Shown here: one piece after another, positions 16,397 through 25,709 of the stretch
Layout: each line of letters starts with the position of its first letter
Numbering within the stretch: the stretch's first letter is position 1
Source: Bifidobacterium mizhiense
Lineage (GTDB): Bacteria; Actinomycetota; Actinomycetes; Actinomycetales; Bifidobacteriaceae
DNA: 64,000 nt
Direction: 5' to 3'
Assembly (NCBI RefSeq): GCF_020884755.1
Contig: NZ_BPWE01000001.1
Location: 558,001-622,000, forward strand
Program-made: the position numbers and the translations under genes
The notes under the pieces: model-generated
Seen by the model: only the letters and a program-made list of their open reading frames with translations
Database searches by the model: none
What the model was told of the DNA's origin: nothing

Positions 16397-17538
16397 GCCT
16401 TCATCCTTTCCCGACGAGCTTGCACAGCATCGGCCAGGATCTGCAGCAGTTCCTCGGTCCTGTCCCAGGAAATGCAGGCGTCGGTGACGGACTGGCCGAA
16501 GACCAGCTGATCCAGTGGGGCCGGTTTCTGGTGGCCGCCCTCAAGAAAGCTCTCCATCATGATGCCTGACAGGCCCTGCTCACCCTTGGCGAGGCGGTCT
16601 GCCAACTCTTCAACCACCTGGGCCTCACGCACTGGATCCTTGCTGCAGTTGCCATGGGCTGCGTCAACGATCAGGCCCCGGCAGGCTCCAGGACCCAGCG
16701 GAGCCTGATGCATGGCTTCCAGGGCGGACCGGACGGATTCCGAATCGTAATTGGGGCCATGGCTGGAACCGCGCAGAATTATGTGGCAGTCAGGGTTGCC
16801 CCTGGTCTCGGCAGCGATGACATGGCCGTCCAGATTGATGGACAGAAAGTGATGCTCGGATGCTGCTGCCAGGCAGGAATCAACCGCTGCCTTTACGCTG
16901 CCCTCGGTCGAATTCTTGAAACCCATGGGCATGGACATGCCGCTGGCCAGTTCCCTGTGGACCTGGCTCTCCGTGTTCCGAGCACCGATGGCCCCCCAGC
17001 TGACCGCGTCAGAGAGATATTGTGGGGTGATGGGATCCAGCCATTCTGTGGCCGCCGGGATCCCCTGTCCCAGAACCTGCCAGAGCACCTGACGTGCCAG
17101 GCGAATCCCCTTGCGAATGTTGAATGTTCCATCCAGATCGGGGTCATTGATCAGCCCCTTCCAGCCCACCGTGGTCCGGGGTTTCTCGAAGTAGACCCGC
17201 ATGACGATCAGCAGCTGATCCTTCAATCGCTCATTGACCGCCGACAGGCGACGGGCGTACTCCAGCGCAGCCTTCGGGTCGTGGACTGAGCAGGGGCCGG
17301 TGATGACCAGCAGCCGGTCGTCCCTGCCATGCAGAACATTGCGAATGGCCTGGCGGGAGTCCCGTACCAGCTCCATACGCTCCGGATCCAGGGGTCGCGA
17401 GCGCAGAAAAACCCTGGGAGCCGGGATGGGATCCAGCTGACGAATGTTGACATCCACTGTTTCGGGAAAGACGGCCGTATCGGCAAAATACTGCCGCTCC
17501 TCTTCCGGGATGATATCCGGTTCCTTGACGAATGCCAC
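16393..17538 (-). CDS. DAHP synthase, class I (first of tandem pair)
   Basis: A paralogue of the next gene: long stretches such as RVYFEKPRTTVGWKGLINDPDLDG and SDAVSWGAIGARNTESQVHR are the same, while the N-termini and the C-terminal QKPAPLDQLVFGQSVTDACISWDRTEELLQ differ moderately. All catalytic motifs are kept (GPCSVHDPKAALEYA, DAAHGNCSKD). I chose the GTG at 17538 with GAGAGGAG upstream; the frame is open to 17598 without family residues. In other bacteria such pairs differ in feedback inhibition by Phe, Tyr or Trp; which applies here cannot be read. Confidence 0.93.
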   Translation of the reverse strand: MAFVKEPDIIPEEERQYFADTAVFPETVDVNIRQLDPIPAPRVFLRSRPLDPERMELVRDSRQAIRNVLHGRDDRLLVITGPCSVHDPKAALEYARRLSAVNERLKDQLLIVMRVYFEKPRTTVGWKGLINDPDLDGTFNIRKGIRLARQVLWQVLGQGIPAATEWLDPITPQYLSDAVSWGAIGARNTESQVHRELASGMSMPMGFKNSTEGSVKAAVDSCLAAASEHHFLSINLDGHVIAAETRGNPDCHIILRGSSHGPNYDSESVRSALEAMHQAPLGPGACRGLIVDAAHGNCSKDPVREAQVVEELADRLAKGEQGLSGIMMESFLEGGHQKPAPLDQLVFGQSVTDACISWDRTEELLQILADAVQARRERMKA

Positions 17539-17684
17539 GGTCGCTCTCCTCTCTGTCGTACTGCGACGATCTTGCCCGAATTCCTTATGACCGCCCACAT
17601 CCGGGCCAATGCGGACGGCTCGTTCCCGCAGCCCATGCAGACCGCGGAAACGAACAATTAGATGGATAAATTAGGTGTGGTTGC

Positions 17685-19049
17685 TCAGGCTAGGGCACCC
17701 ATGGGATCCCAGGCGGGCAGCATGATGGCCTCCTGGTCGAAGGCCTGGCGATACTCCTCGGACAGCATGGACTTGGGCACGGCCACCTCGTAGACATACT
17801 GACTGAACCAGTCGTCGCTCATAGTGAAGTAGCCCTTGTTGGCGATGTCACCGCCCCAGGAGTTCTCCACCCGCCAGCGGTTGGTGGTTCGACCGTCATC
17901 GGCCACATCCACGCCCACGAATGCCATGGCATGGTTCTGGGCCGAATCGCCGAAGCGCACCCGCTGCTCCTTGTCCATGTCGAAGTCCACTCCGTAGACC
18001 CTGCCGTACTCGAACAGGTCAGTCGCCCACTGACCGGCCTTGCGGTCCATCATGGGGTGGCAGTCGGCGCCGAACCAGACCGGCAGGCCCTGCTCGCTCA
18101 TCAGACGACGGGCACAGTCCTTCATGACCTCCACAGGAACGTTCAGGTACTCGGTGGGATCACCACCAGCCACGTTGCCCAGGTGCTCGATGCCAATCTT
18201 GCGGCCCTTGGGGTGCTCGGGGCGTGGATCGTCGACTAGGCAGACATAGTCTTCAAGCCCGGCATTCACGTAGCGCTTCCAGAACTCCTGTGGGGTGATC
18301 CGCCCATCCCGGTGGAAGACACCGTCCTTGTCGGTCCACTCCCAGTCGAAGCTGGTGGGCGGGGTGCCCAGATGAATGGTCAGGATACGATGACCGGCCT
18401 CCAGAGTTCGATCGACGATCTCGTCGATCCCGTCCGGATTGGCCACCATGTGAGCCGTGGCCTGGTGGAGCAGGCGACGCAGCTGATCATTCATCTGGCT
18501 GGTGTTCTGCGAGGAGGCGGTCTCGGGATAGAACTGCTTGGGCACTGCGCCGTACTTCTTATAGATGTTCATGGCCATGATCCACTGGCCGCCATCGCCC
18601 ATGACGTCGCCCATCATGAAGCGCATGAGCTGGGAGTCGACGGGCTCGCCGGCACGCACCAGAGCCGCCACGTCGCGCAGGAAGTAGTTGACACGCTCAA
18701 GCTTGTCATAGTACATGGCGTAGTTCTGGGACAGCTCGAAATCGCCCATAGGATTGGCTGTGCTTTCACCATCGATGTTCAGCGCCTTGCGGGCCACGAA
18801 TCGGGCTACGTTCAGCGAGCTGAAGAGCCAGCAGCGGCCGGAATGCGCCTGCGAAGTGACCGTGCCATTATCGATGCTGACCGAAAATCGGTGCTGGAGC
18901 AGACGGGAGCGGTTATAGTTGTGGGCCACCTCGTCAATGCCTACCTGAGTGACGGCGTTCATGGCGACGTGGTTGGCCTCGCGCTCATCGAAGGCGGTGC
19001 GCAGGCCCTCCAAACGGGTCTGATCCAGTGGTGTCAGTACTGATGTCAT
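17685..19049 (-). CDS. pepC: Aminopeptidase C (bleomycin hydrolase family, C1B)
   Basis: A cytoplasmic hexameric cysteine aminopeptidase that trims peptides. 454 residues, the family size. The papain triad is visible: QAHSGRCWLFSSLN (Cys73), NHAMAFVGV (His373) and VENSWG (Asn396). The C-terminus ends ...PMGALA; the family keeps its C-terminal residues in the active site to enforce aminopeptidase cleavage. It stands as a single gene. Confidence 0.95.
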   Translation of the reverse strand: MTSVLTPLDQTRLEGLRTAFDEREANHVAMNAVTQVGIDEVAHNYNRSRLLQHRFSVSIDNGTVTSQAHSGRCWLFSSLNVARFVARKALNIDGESTANPMGDFELSQNYAMYYDKLERVNYFLRDVAALVRAGEPVDSQLMRFMMGDVMGDGGQWIMAMNIYKKYGAVPKQFYPETASSQNTSQMNDQLRRLLHQATAHMVANPDGIDEIVDRTLEAGHRILTIHLGTPPTSFDWEWTDKDGVFHRDGRITPQEFWKRYVNAGLEDYVCLVDDPRPEHPKGRKIGIEHLGNVAGGDPTEYLNVPVEVMKDCARRLMSEQGLPVWFGADCHPMMDRKAGQWATDLFEYGRVYGVDFDMDKEQRVRFGDSAQNHAMAFVGVDVADDGRTTNRWRVENSWGGDIANKGYFTMSDDWFSQYVYEVAVPKSMLSEEYRQAFDQEAIMLPAWDPMGALA

Positions 19050-19163
19050 ACGGTCTGTCCTTGTTTCCTTTCATGCGGATGTATCTGCATCCCTGCATCC
19101 AGCATAGCGGGAATCGGCCCTCAAGGGTTCGCCTGGCGGAGGATGTGGACAACTGTACCCTTG

Positions 19164-20147
19164 TCAAGCCAGGGAGAAGCGCTGGGCCGCATTGACGACG
19201 GCCAGGGCCACCAGGACGGCCAGCCCGAGGGAGATCCAGCCCTTATAGGTGCCGTGGCGTGAACGATTGGCGCGGAGGTGTTCTGCCAGCTGTCCCCGAA
19301 TCAGCCAAAGGACGACCAGTCCCCCAACCAGGCCCAGAAGGGTCATACCCTGGTTGATCATCATGCCGGTGCGGGCCGGCACCGTCTGCGTCAGCCACAT
19401 CATGGCGTCAGCAAGGACCAGGTTGTTGAAGATATGCAAAGCCATGGACCAGAGGATGGAGTATTCCATGGCGATGACACCCAAAACCAGACCCAGCAGG
19501 AAGGTGAACAGGCTCTGGGTGATGTCTCCGTGCAGGCAGGCGAAGATAAAAGAGGAGGTGACGATGGCGAAGGTTCGTCCGTAGGGCTTAAGTCGCCCCA
19601 TGACCACGCCGCGCAGCAGGAACTCCTCGACGATGGGGACCAGGATGGCCGTGTCCAGGGGCGACAGGAACCCATGCTGGCCCGCTGCGATCTGGGAGGT
19701 GGTGGAGTGGTAGACCAGCCCCAGAGCCTGTGATCCCTGGTTGACCACCCAGGTGAAGCCGGTCTCGATGCTGCTGGCCAGCATGATCAGCAGGATGGCC
19801 CCGATCAGCACGGCCGGACCAGGATTGGTCTGCGCCTTGTACTGCACAGGGTTGGAACCGCGCCCGAGCAGATCCTGACCGCGGGTGCCGAAGAGAAAGA
19901 CCAGCATGACCAGATCGCCCAGCAGATCCCCCAGCCCCGGCTGACGGGCAATGCCCAGGGCCGCAGCCACCGAGGGCAGATTCAGAACCCCTGCGATCAG
20001 GTTGGCCACCACCAGATACACCAGGGCATAGAGGGATTGCAGGTCCACTCCACGGCGCACCTGGGCACTCCATGGGCGTGAGGCCACAGCCGACCCGGAC
20101 GACCCCGTGGCGGACACATGTGATGACGCGTGCCGTGATTGCTGCAT
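19164..20147 (-). CDS. CPBP family intramembrane metalloprotease (Abi/CAAX-like)
   Basis: A 327-residue polytopic membrane protein with about eight hydrophobic segments. The three CPBP motifs are present: VEEFLLRGVVMGRL (EExxxR), FACLHGD (FxxxH) and HIFNNLVLADAM (HxxxN). The first 35 residues are polar and Ser/Ala-rich. Members process prenylated or bacteriocin-related peptides or give self-immunity; the substrate is unknown here. No bacteriocin gene adjoins it. Confidence 0.9.
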   Translation of the reverse strand: MQQSRHASSHVSATGSSGSAVASRPWSAQVRRGVDLQSLYALVYLVVANLIAGVLNLPSVAAALGIARQPGLGDLLGDLVMLVFLFGTRGQDLLGRGSNPVQYKAQTNPGPAVLIGAILLIMLASSIETGFTWVVNQGSQALGLVYHSTTSQIAAGQHGFLSPLDTAILVPIVEEFLLRGVVMGRLKPYGRTFAIVTSSFIFACLHGDITQSLFTFLLGLVLGVIAMEYSILWSMALHIFNNLVLADAMMWLTQTVPARTGMMINQGMTLLGLVGGLVVLWLIRGQLAEHLRANRSRHGTYKGWISLGLAVLVALAVVNAAQRFSLA

Positions 20148-20265
20148 GACGCTCTCCCAACCCCGTGACCCTTGGCCTGCACCTCTTCACTATCGACTCT
20201 AGGCCTCAGCAGGGGTTCTGGCCGAGATTGACAGCCACCCAACTTCCAAGCAAGGCAGAACGACA

Positions 20266-20300
20266 GGGCCGGATCACAGACCATGCCTGCGATCCGGCCC
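20266..20300 (-). terminator. Terminator of the DivIVA-like gene
   Basis: A perfect 10-bp inverted repeat GGGCCGGATC/GATCCGGCCC with a 15-base loop, 24 bp after the stop codon of the gene at 20324-22054. It is followed on the minus strand by TGTCGTTCTG. Confidence 0.75.
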
Positions 20301-20323
20301 CAAGGAACAATGTCCTTTGCTAA

Positions 20324-22054
20324 TCAGTCCCGATCGGTCGGGGCAGCGTCATCGTTGATGGGCGGAATAACCGTAGTTTCCTGATCGGTGACTGCCTTCT
20401 CCATCTGTCCGGCCTCATCCTGGGCCGGCGCGTCATCGGCCTGGGCGGATGCATCGGAAAGGGCGCTCGGCGCCGGAGAGGGCAGAACCTGAGTAGGCAT
20501 ATTGGCTGAGGACCTGACAGCCGCAGTCACGTTGGCTTCATCCTCGGGATTACTGGTGGAATCAGTGGCCACGCCATCGGTCGGTTGGCTGGCTGGAACC
20601 GGATCGACCAGTGTCTGAGGGGTGTCTGCCTGGGCATCGGCAAGGGGCTGATCGACGGCCTGATCCTCACCCTCAGCCTCCGAGGATGTCGCCGAAGCCG
20701 ACGAAGCAGGGGCCGGCAGCGGATCCGCGGCAGGTACAGCGTTGACCACGGGCACGCTGGGCGCCTGCCCCTCGTCCTGGTCATTGATCACAGCCTCATC
20801 ATGGAAGCCGTCGAAGTTGCCGAAGGACTTGGAGAAGATGTTCCGCAGCTCGTCGACCCGAGAGGTAATGGTGGCCTCCCGGTGCTGCAGCTTGGCGATG
20901 TGGTCCTTGAGCCCGTCAAGCTCGGATTGTGCGGCCTTGCGCTGGTCCTCGATCTCGGTTTGGGCGCGCTGCTTGGCCTCCTCCAACAACTGGTTGGCCT
21001 TGCGCTCGGACTCCTCCCGCTTGAAGGAGGCGAACGAATCGGCATCCTTGCGGGTGGCCTTGGCCTGTTCAATCAGCTCCTGGGTCTCCTTCTCGGTCTT
21101 GACCCGCCGATCCTCCAGGTTCTTGAGCAGCTCGCCCACCTTCTTGGTGGCATCCTCCTGCTGGGCGGCAATGTCGGAGCGGACCTGCTCGGCCTCGGCG
21201 TTGACCTTGGCCATGGTCTCGGCGCTGGTGACCTTGGACTCGTCCACGATCTGCTGGGCCTCGGACTTGGCTTTGTCGGTGATTTCCGAAGCCTGCCGAC
21301 GGGCATCATTCAGGCTCTTGGAGACCTGCTCACGCACGTCGGCCAGCTTCTTGTTGGCCTCGGCCAGGGCCTTCTGGATCTGATCGTTGGCCTCTTTCTT
21401 GAGCTTGGCGATCTCCTCGTCGCTCTTGCGCCGCTTGTCGGCAATCTCCTTGGCGGCCTTGGCCTTCTGTTCGGACAGCTCCTTGTCCTGGGTGGCCTTG
21501 CTGGTGGCCAGCCGCTTCTCATGCTCCTCGCGTGAGTTCTGCAGCTCCAGATCCAGAGCCTGACGGCGTTCGGCCACGACCTTATCGGCTGCGGCCTTGT
21601 TCTGTTCGCTCTGCTGCTTGGCGGTGGTGGTGACGGTCCTGGCTTCGTCGTTGGCGGCCTCGACGATGGACTTGGCCTTGGCATTGGCCTCGTCCACGAT
21701 GTGCTTGGCTTCAAGCTGAGCCTTGTTGACCAGGGTCGTCGCCTTCTCCTGGGCGGAGGTCTTGGTGGATGCCGCATCCTGCTTGGCGCGGTTGAGCAGC
21801 TCGGTGCTGGTCTGCTCGGCCGAGGCCAGCAGCTGCTGGGCGTTGGCCCCCAGGGAAGCGAAGGAATTGCGCGGCTGTTCGGGCTTGCGGGACTTGACCT
21901 CCTGGAGTTCCGCCTCCAGCTTCAAAATGCGATCGTCATCGGCCTTGATCTGCTGACGCAGCCGGGCTAGATTGCTCCGCGAGGCCGCCAAGGCCTGGTC
22001 GACCCGCTCCTTGTCATAGCCTCGCAGGACAACGGGAAACTGATCTTCGGCCAT
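20324..22054 (-). CDS. DivIVA-like long coiled-coil protein
   Basis: 576 residues. The N-terminus MAEDQFPVVLRGYDKERVDQALAA resembles the short membrane-targeting module of DivIVA/Wag31 proteins (FPxVxRGYDxxxVD). Residues about 30-400 are a continuous heptad coiled coil rich in Ala, Lys, Glu and Gln with repeated QAKAEAxxIVDEA-like units. The last about 170 residues are acidic, Pro/Ala/Ser-rich and probably disordered. I chose the ATG at 22054 (GAGGAG upstream); a start at 22075 is possible. A role in polar growth or septum scaffolding is inferred from the N-terminus only. It is much longer than typical DivIVA, so it may be a paralogue. Confidence 0.75.
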   Translation of the reverse strand: MAEDQFPVVLRGYDKERVDQALAASRSNLARLRQQIKADDDRILKLEAELQEVKSRKPEQPRNSFASLGANAQQLLASAEQTSTELLNRAKQDAASTKTSAQEKATTLVNKAQLEAKHIVDEANAKAKSIVEAANDEARTVTTTAKQQSEQNKAAADKVVAERRQALDLELQNSREEHEKRLATSKATQDKELSEQKAKAAKEIADKRRKSDEEIAKLKKEANDQIQKALAEANKKLADVREQVSKSLNDARRQASEITDKAKSEAQQIVDESKVTSAETMAKVNAEAEQVRSDIAAQQEDATKKVGELLKNLEDRRVKTEKETQELIEQAKATRKDADSFASFKREESERKANQLLEEAKQRAQTEIEDQRKAAQSELDGLKDHIAKLQHREATITSRVDELRNIFSKSFGNFDGFHDEAVINDQDEGQAPSVPVVNAVPAADPLPAPASSASATSSEAEGEDQAVDQPLADAQADTPQTLVDPVPASQPTDGVATDSTSNPEDEANVTAAVRSSANMPTQVLPSPAPSALSDASAQADDAPAQDEAGQMEKAVTDQETTVIPPINDDAAPTDRD

Positions 22055-22198
22055 GGAAACACTCCTCTTCGCCACCAGGACATGCCGGGCCGTGACAAGG
22101 ATGTCTTCGGTCCGGTGGATTTACCTCGACTCTACCCCATGACCGACCAAAAGTCGCCGTCTGACCTGCCGCCGACACATTGGCCTTACATACGGGTC

Positions 22199-22927
22199 TC
22201 AGGCAATAAGAATGGGACTGGAGGAGGGCCTGCGATAGTAGCGAATGGTCTCATTGACCACCTCGCGCACAGCCTCTATCTGCTGATCCAGGGGCAGACC
22301 GCACTCCTGACCGCCGCTTTCGTTGACCAGGGGAAGGCTGACGAACCCGGCCAGGACATCCTTGTGTCCTGCTGCCCAAGCCAGCAGGTTGTAGAAGAGC
22401 GCGTTGCAGACATAGGTGCCCGCGTCCGAGCTCAGCGTGGCAGGAATGCCGCAGGTGCCGAAGTCGTGCAGGATGGCCCTCAGCGGCAGTCGGGTCCAGT
22501 AGGCGGCCGGGCCCTGGGAGTCGATGGGCTGGCGGTTGGCATGACGGATGGTATCTCGAGACTCCTGCTCCCCCAGATTTTCACGTTCGTCAGCGTCGTC
22601 CTCCTTGAGGTTGACGGCGCAGCGCTCCATGGCGATGCCGCGAGCCCGACGCTTGAGCCCTGTGGCGATGATGATATCCGGACGCACACGCTCTATGGCC
22701 TCATGCAGTATGGGCCAGGCCTTGGCGAAGCTGACAGGCATGGTGACGGAGGAAATGGCCAGATCCACGCCCTCCAGCGGATCCTCCTCGGTGGGGCCGA
22801 CTGGCCGCATGCCTTCCATGCCATGCTCGGCCAGAGCCTGCGAGACCTGATAGGAGGGGTTGACATCAACACCCTCGTAATGATCGTATCCGGCGACGAT
22901 GACCTTGATCTGCTCCATGTGCCCCAT
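22199..22927 (-). CDS. pcp: Pyrrolidone-carboxylate (pyroglutamyl) peptidase
   Basis: Removes N-terminal pyroglutamate from peptides. 242 residues with VIVAGYDHYEGVDVNPS at the N-terminus, RPDIIIATGLKRRARGIAMERCAVNL (contains the catalytic Glu region) and IPATLSSDAGTYVCNALFYNLL with the catalytic Cys; the His is expected near the C-terminus (the segment after FVSLPLVNE). The usual FVHVP near that point reads FVSLP, so the position of the catalytic His needs checking. The start could be the ATG at 22918. Confidence 0.85.
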   Translation of the reverse strand: MGHMEQIKVIVAGYDHYEGVDVNPSYQVSQALAEHGMEGMRPVGPTEEDPLEGVDLAISSVTMPVSFAKAWPILHEAIERVRPDIIIATGLKRRARGIAMERCAVNLKEDDADERENLGEQESRDTIRHANRQPIDSQGPAAYWTRLPLRAILHDFGTCGIPATLSSDAGTYVCNALFYNLLAWAAGHKDVLAGFVSLPLVNESGGQECGLPLDQQIEAVREVVNETIRYYRRPSSSPILIA

Positions 22928-22940
22928 GGTACACAGGGCT

Positions 22941-23750
22941 TCACCCGGCCAGGGAGCGCGCTATCCATTCAGCCATGGGCACGTCCGAGGGCAGGGTGAT
23001 CTTCATGTTGGTCACACTGCCGGCCACGATGGCCACCGGCTCCTCGGGCAGGCGGTCCACCACCACCCGGGTGTCGTCGGTGGGATGGAAGTCGGGGTCT
23101 GCGGCAGCCAGGTCATAGGCCTTGCGGAGGGTGCCGAAGCGGAAGGCCTGCGGGGTCTGGGCCCGGAACATGTTGTCTCGGTCGGGCACCTGACGGACCA
23201 CCTTGCGATCCCCCAGATCCCCGGCCATCAGCATGGTGTCGGTCGAGGCCACGGCCACGGTTGCGGCGTTGAAAGTATCCAGGGCATCGATGCAGCCATT
23301 GATGGACTCCTGGCTGACGAAGGGGCGTACGGCATCGTGGATGAGCAGCTTGGCATCCTGGGGGATCTCCGCTTCGGCCAGGGTCTGCAGGGCCGCCTCG
23401 GTGCTGTCCATGCGCTCGATGCCGCCCTGAATGACCATGCGGACCTTGTCGTAGGTGTCATCGCCCACGATGGCCTCGACAGCCTCCCGCACCCGATCGT
23501 TGACCACGACCAGAATGTCGGTGACCCGGGCATTGAACTGGAAGGCGTCAATTGACCAGGTGATGATGGGTTTGCCGCCCACCTGCACCAGCTGCTTGGG
23601 GTTGCTCTCGTCAAATCGAAGGCCCAGCCCGGCCGCCAGAATTACCGCCACAACTGGCTGAATCTGCTCCTCTGGCTCGGCGTTATCCTGACTGACCTCG
23701 GACGGGGCTGCTGATGCTCTGCTCTCACTCATAAACTCAACGGTACTCAC
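22941..23750 (-). CDS. ispD: 2-C-methyl-D-erythritol 4-phosphate cytidylyltransferase
   Basis: Third step of the MEP isoprenoid pathway, loading CMP on methylerythritol phosphate. Family marks: AVILAAGLGLRFDESNPKQ (CTP-binding loop), LLIHDAVRPFVS, STDTMLMAGD and the FRAQTPQAFRF segment, then FHPTDDTRVVV (D-D-A-like). An N-terminal 30-residue acidic extension precedes the fold. The start is either this GTG or the ATG at 23732. It is 13 bp upstream of pcp. Confidence 0.93.
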   Translation of the reverse strand: MSTVEFMSESRASAAPSEVSQDNAEPEEQIQPVVAVILAAGLGLRFDESNPKQLVQVGGKPIITWSIDAFQFNARVTDILVVVNDRVREAVEAIVGDDTYDKVRMVIQGGIERMDSTEAALQTLAEAEIPQDAKLLIHDAVRPFVSQESINGCIDALDTFNAATVAVASTDTMLMAGDLGDRKVVRQVPDRDNMFRAQTPQAFRFGTLRKAYDLAAADPDFHPTDDTRVVVDRLPEEPVAIVAGSVTNMKITLPSDVPMAEWIARSLAG

Positions 23751-23850
23751 GCCAGGACAGGAAGGGGCGCAGACCCGGTGCTATCTGCACCGAACATCTG
23801 CACCCGAGGCCTGCTCCAGCTGTCAGAAGCCAGTCAATCAACATACTGCA

Positions 23851-24831
23851 TCAGTCGTCGGCCAGGATAAGGGCCAGCATGCGCCCCTCCCCCGCCTTGC
23901 TGGCCAGCGAGGCACGGCGGTGGGAGTACCAGAGCGGATTCTCCAGGGTGCACAAGGGTCGGCGCAGGTCCTCAAGACGCCTCGACAGGGAGGGGCCCTC
24001 ATTGTCATGGCTGCAGAGCTCTTCCAGATCCGGATCCTGGCAAAGGTAACTGGTGGCGGCAGCGACCCGCGGGGTGGAGTCCACGATACGGGTCACTCCT
24101 GCCGCCTTCAGTTCCATCCTGGCTGCAGCGGCGATGTCGATGGCGATTCCGCCGAATCGGCATGGTCCGGATGCGCCGGGGAAGCGCTTCTCGAAGTCAT
24201 CAGCCAGGTTCGAACACACCTGATAGCAGTCTGCGCAGATCCGAGGCCCCAGCGTTGCCACGATCCTGGAGGGGTTGGCGCCCTTGTCGGCCATGGCCTG
24301 GACTGTGGCTGGAATGACGCCAGCCACCAGACCACGACGACCGCAATGTGCCGCACCCGTCACGCCGGCCTGGGGGTCGGTCAGCAGCACAGGAAGGCAA
24401 TCGGCCGCGAAGATGCCCAGGGCCAGGTCACGACGGGTGGTCACCTGCGCATCGGCTTCGCAGCGCCCCTGGGGCTGACCCTGGTCGGCGTCCCAAACCC
24501 TGGCTGAGTGAACCTGATCCACCAGGACCATGGGACGGTCCAGCTGGCGGCCCAGGGCCTGACGGTTGGCAGCCACCGCCTCTGGGTCGTCGCCCCCCTT
24601 ACCGCCGAGATTCAGCTGGGCATAATCGCCCGAGGAGACCCCGCCCAACCTGGTGGTGTAGACCACTTTGATCCCAGGCGCTAAGGCTATGGGAATGGTG
24701 ACTGGGATCGGCCGGCCCTGATCGTCCAGTGACGGCAGGGGACTGCTGTCCAGTAGGGTCCGTTCCCGATCCCAGGCTTGGCCCTGAGCGCTCTGGGTGC
24801 CCTGCTCTCTTGGTTCAGGCTTGTGACTCAT
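23851..24831 (-). CDS. pgeF: Purine nucleoside phosphorylase-like/laccase-domain protein (PgeF/YfiH family)
   Basis: 326 residues of the multicopper polyphenol oxidase fold. Visible: VYTTRLGGVSSGDYAQLNLG at the N-terminus, FAADCLPVLLTDPQAGVTGAAHCGRRGLVAG with the metal-binding Cys and His, and IGPRICADCYQV (here LGPRICADCYQV). Members act as purine nucleoside phosphorylase/adenosine deaminase or correct peptidoglycan errors (PgeF). The ATG overlaps the stop of the upstream aldo/keto reductase gene (ATGA). The second His (SYRRD-type wording) is replaced by YSHRRASLASKAGEGRM, still of family type. Confidence 0.88.
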   Translation of the reverse strand: MSHKPEPREQGTQSAQGQAWDRERTLLDSSPLPSLDDQGRPIPVTIPIALAPGIKVVYTTRLGGVSSGDYAQLNLGGKGGDDPEAVAANRQALGRQLDRPMVLVDQVHSARVWDADQGQPQGRCEADAQVTTRRDLALGIFAADCLPVLLTDPQAGVTGAAHCGRRGLVAGVIPATVQAMADKGANPSRIVATLGPRICADCYQVCSNLADDFEKRFPGASGPCRFGGIAIDIAAAARMELKAAGVTRIVDSTPRVAAATSYLCQDPDLEELCSHDNEGPSLSRRLEDLRRPLCTLENPLWYSHRRASLASKAGEGRMLALILADD

Positions 24832-25709
24832 GCAGTCGCCGCCCGGTTCAGGCGGTCCATCTCGTCCTCGCTCAGTTCCATGTCAGCCGCCTGTAGGGAA
24901 TCCAGAATGGTGGCCGCCCTGTGAGCCCCGGGAACCACAAAGACGTTGCTGTTCTGGGACAGTTCCCAGGCCAGGACCACACGCTGGTGGGAGACACCGC
25001 GCTCTTGAGCCACCTGCCGGAAGGCATCATAACGGGTTTCGTCCTTGGGCGCTCGGAAGCCTCCCAGGGGGCTCCAGCAGACGAAGGCCAGACCCAGTTC
25101 GGCCGCATGGTCCAGCTCCTGGCGGGAGCTGGTGAAGGTGGGTGAGAACTGGTTCTGCACGGCTACGAGATCATCGCCCAGAATCTTGCGAGCCAGGTCC
25201 ATCCGCTCAATATCTACGTTGGAGACACCCAGGGTCCGGGCCACACCCTGCTTAGCCAGCTCAGCCATGGCCTCCAGCGACTCCTGGTAGGGCACCTGCG
25301 GGTCAGGACGGTGCATATAGAGCAAGTCAATGGTGTCCACGCCCAGGGCCTGAGCGGACTCCTTGGCGTGCCGGATCAAGCTCTCCGGCCGACCGTCCAC
25401 AGCCCAAGTGGGTCGCCCATCAGTGAAGTTGCGGTAGTGCCCAACCTTGGTGGCCACCAGCACATCCTGACGGGGGCCCTGCCAGGAGTCCAAAGCCTGG
25501 CGGACCAGTCGCTCGTTGGTCTGTTCGGGGCCGCCCGATTCGTAGTATGACCAGGCGGTATCCAGATGTCGACAACCGGCATCCAGGGCCTGATGGATGA
25601 CGTCGATGGCCGTTGCCTGGTCCGGCTTGCCCTCGATGGACAATCCCATGCAACCCAGTCCGACCGCTGTCGTAGTAAAGGGCCCCAAGGCCCGCATCGA
25701 CGATGTCAT
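24828..25709 (-). CDS. Aldo/keto reductase
   Basis: An NADPH-dependent oxidoreductase of 293 residues. Family marks: VGLGCMGLS, GCRHLDTAWSY (catalytic Asp and Tyr), DLLYMHRPDP (His), GVSNVDIERM, VQNQFSP, CWSPLGGFRAP and the C-terminal VVPGAHR. The substrate is unknown. GGAGG precedes the ATG. Its first 93 codons are duplicated 2.79 kb upstream in the chimeric gene at 28007-28498, so this is the intact member of the duplication. Confidence 0.92.
   Translation of the reverse strand: MTSSMRALGPFTTTAVGLGCMGLSIEGKPDQATAIDVIHQALDAGCRHLDTAWSYYESGGPEQTNERLVRQALDSWQGPRQDVLVATKVGHYRNFTDGRPTWAVDGRPESLIRHAKESAQALGVDTIDLLYMHRPDPQVPYQESLEAMAELAKQGVARTLGVSNVDIERMDLARKILGDDLVAVQNQFSPTFTSSRQELDHAAELGLAFVCWSPLGGFRAPKDETRYDAFRQVAQERGVSHQRVVLAWELSQNSNVFVVPGAHRAATILDSLQAADMELSEDEMDRLNRAATA

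Noticed and set aside
20585-21535. 316-codon Leu/Gly-rich plus-strand frame
   Set aside because: Reverse complement of the coiled-coil gene; Leu-rich because it mirrors Lys/Glu codons.
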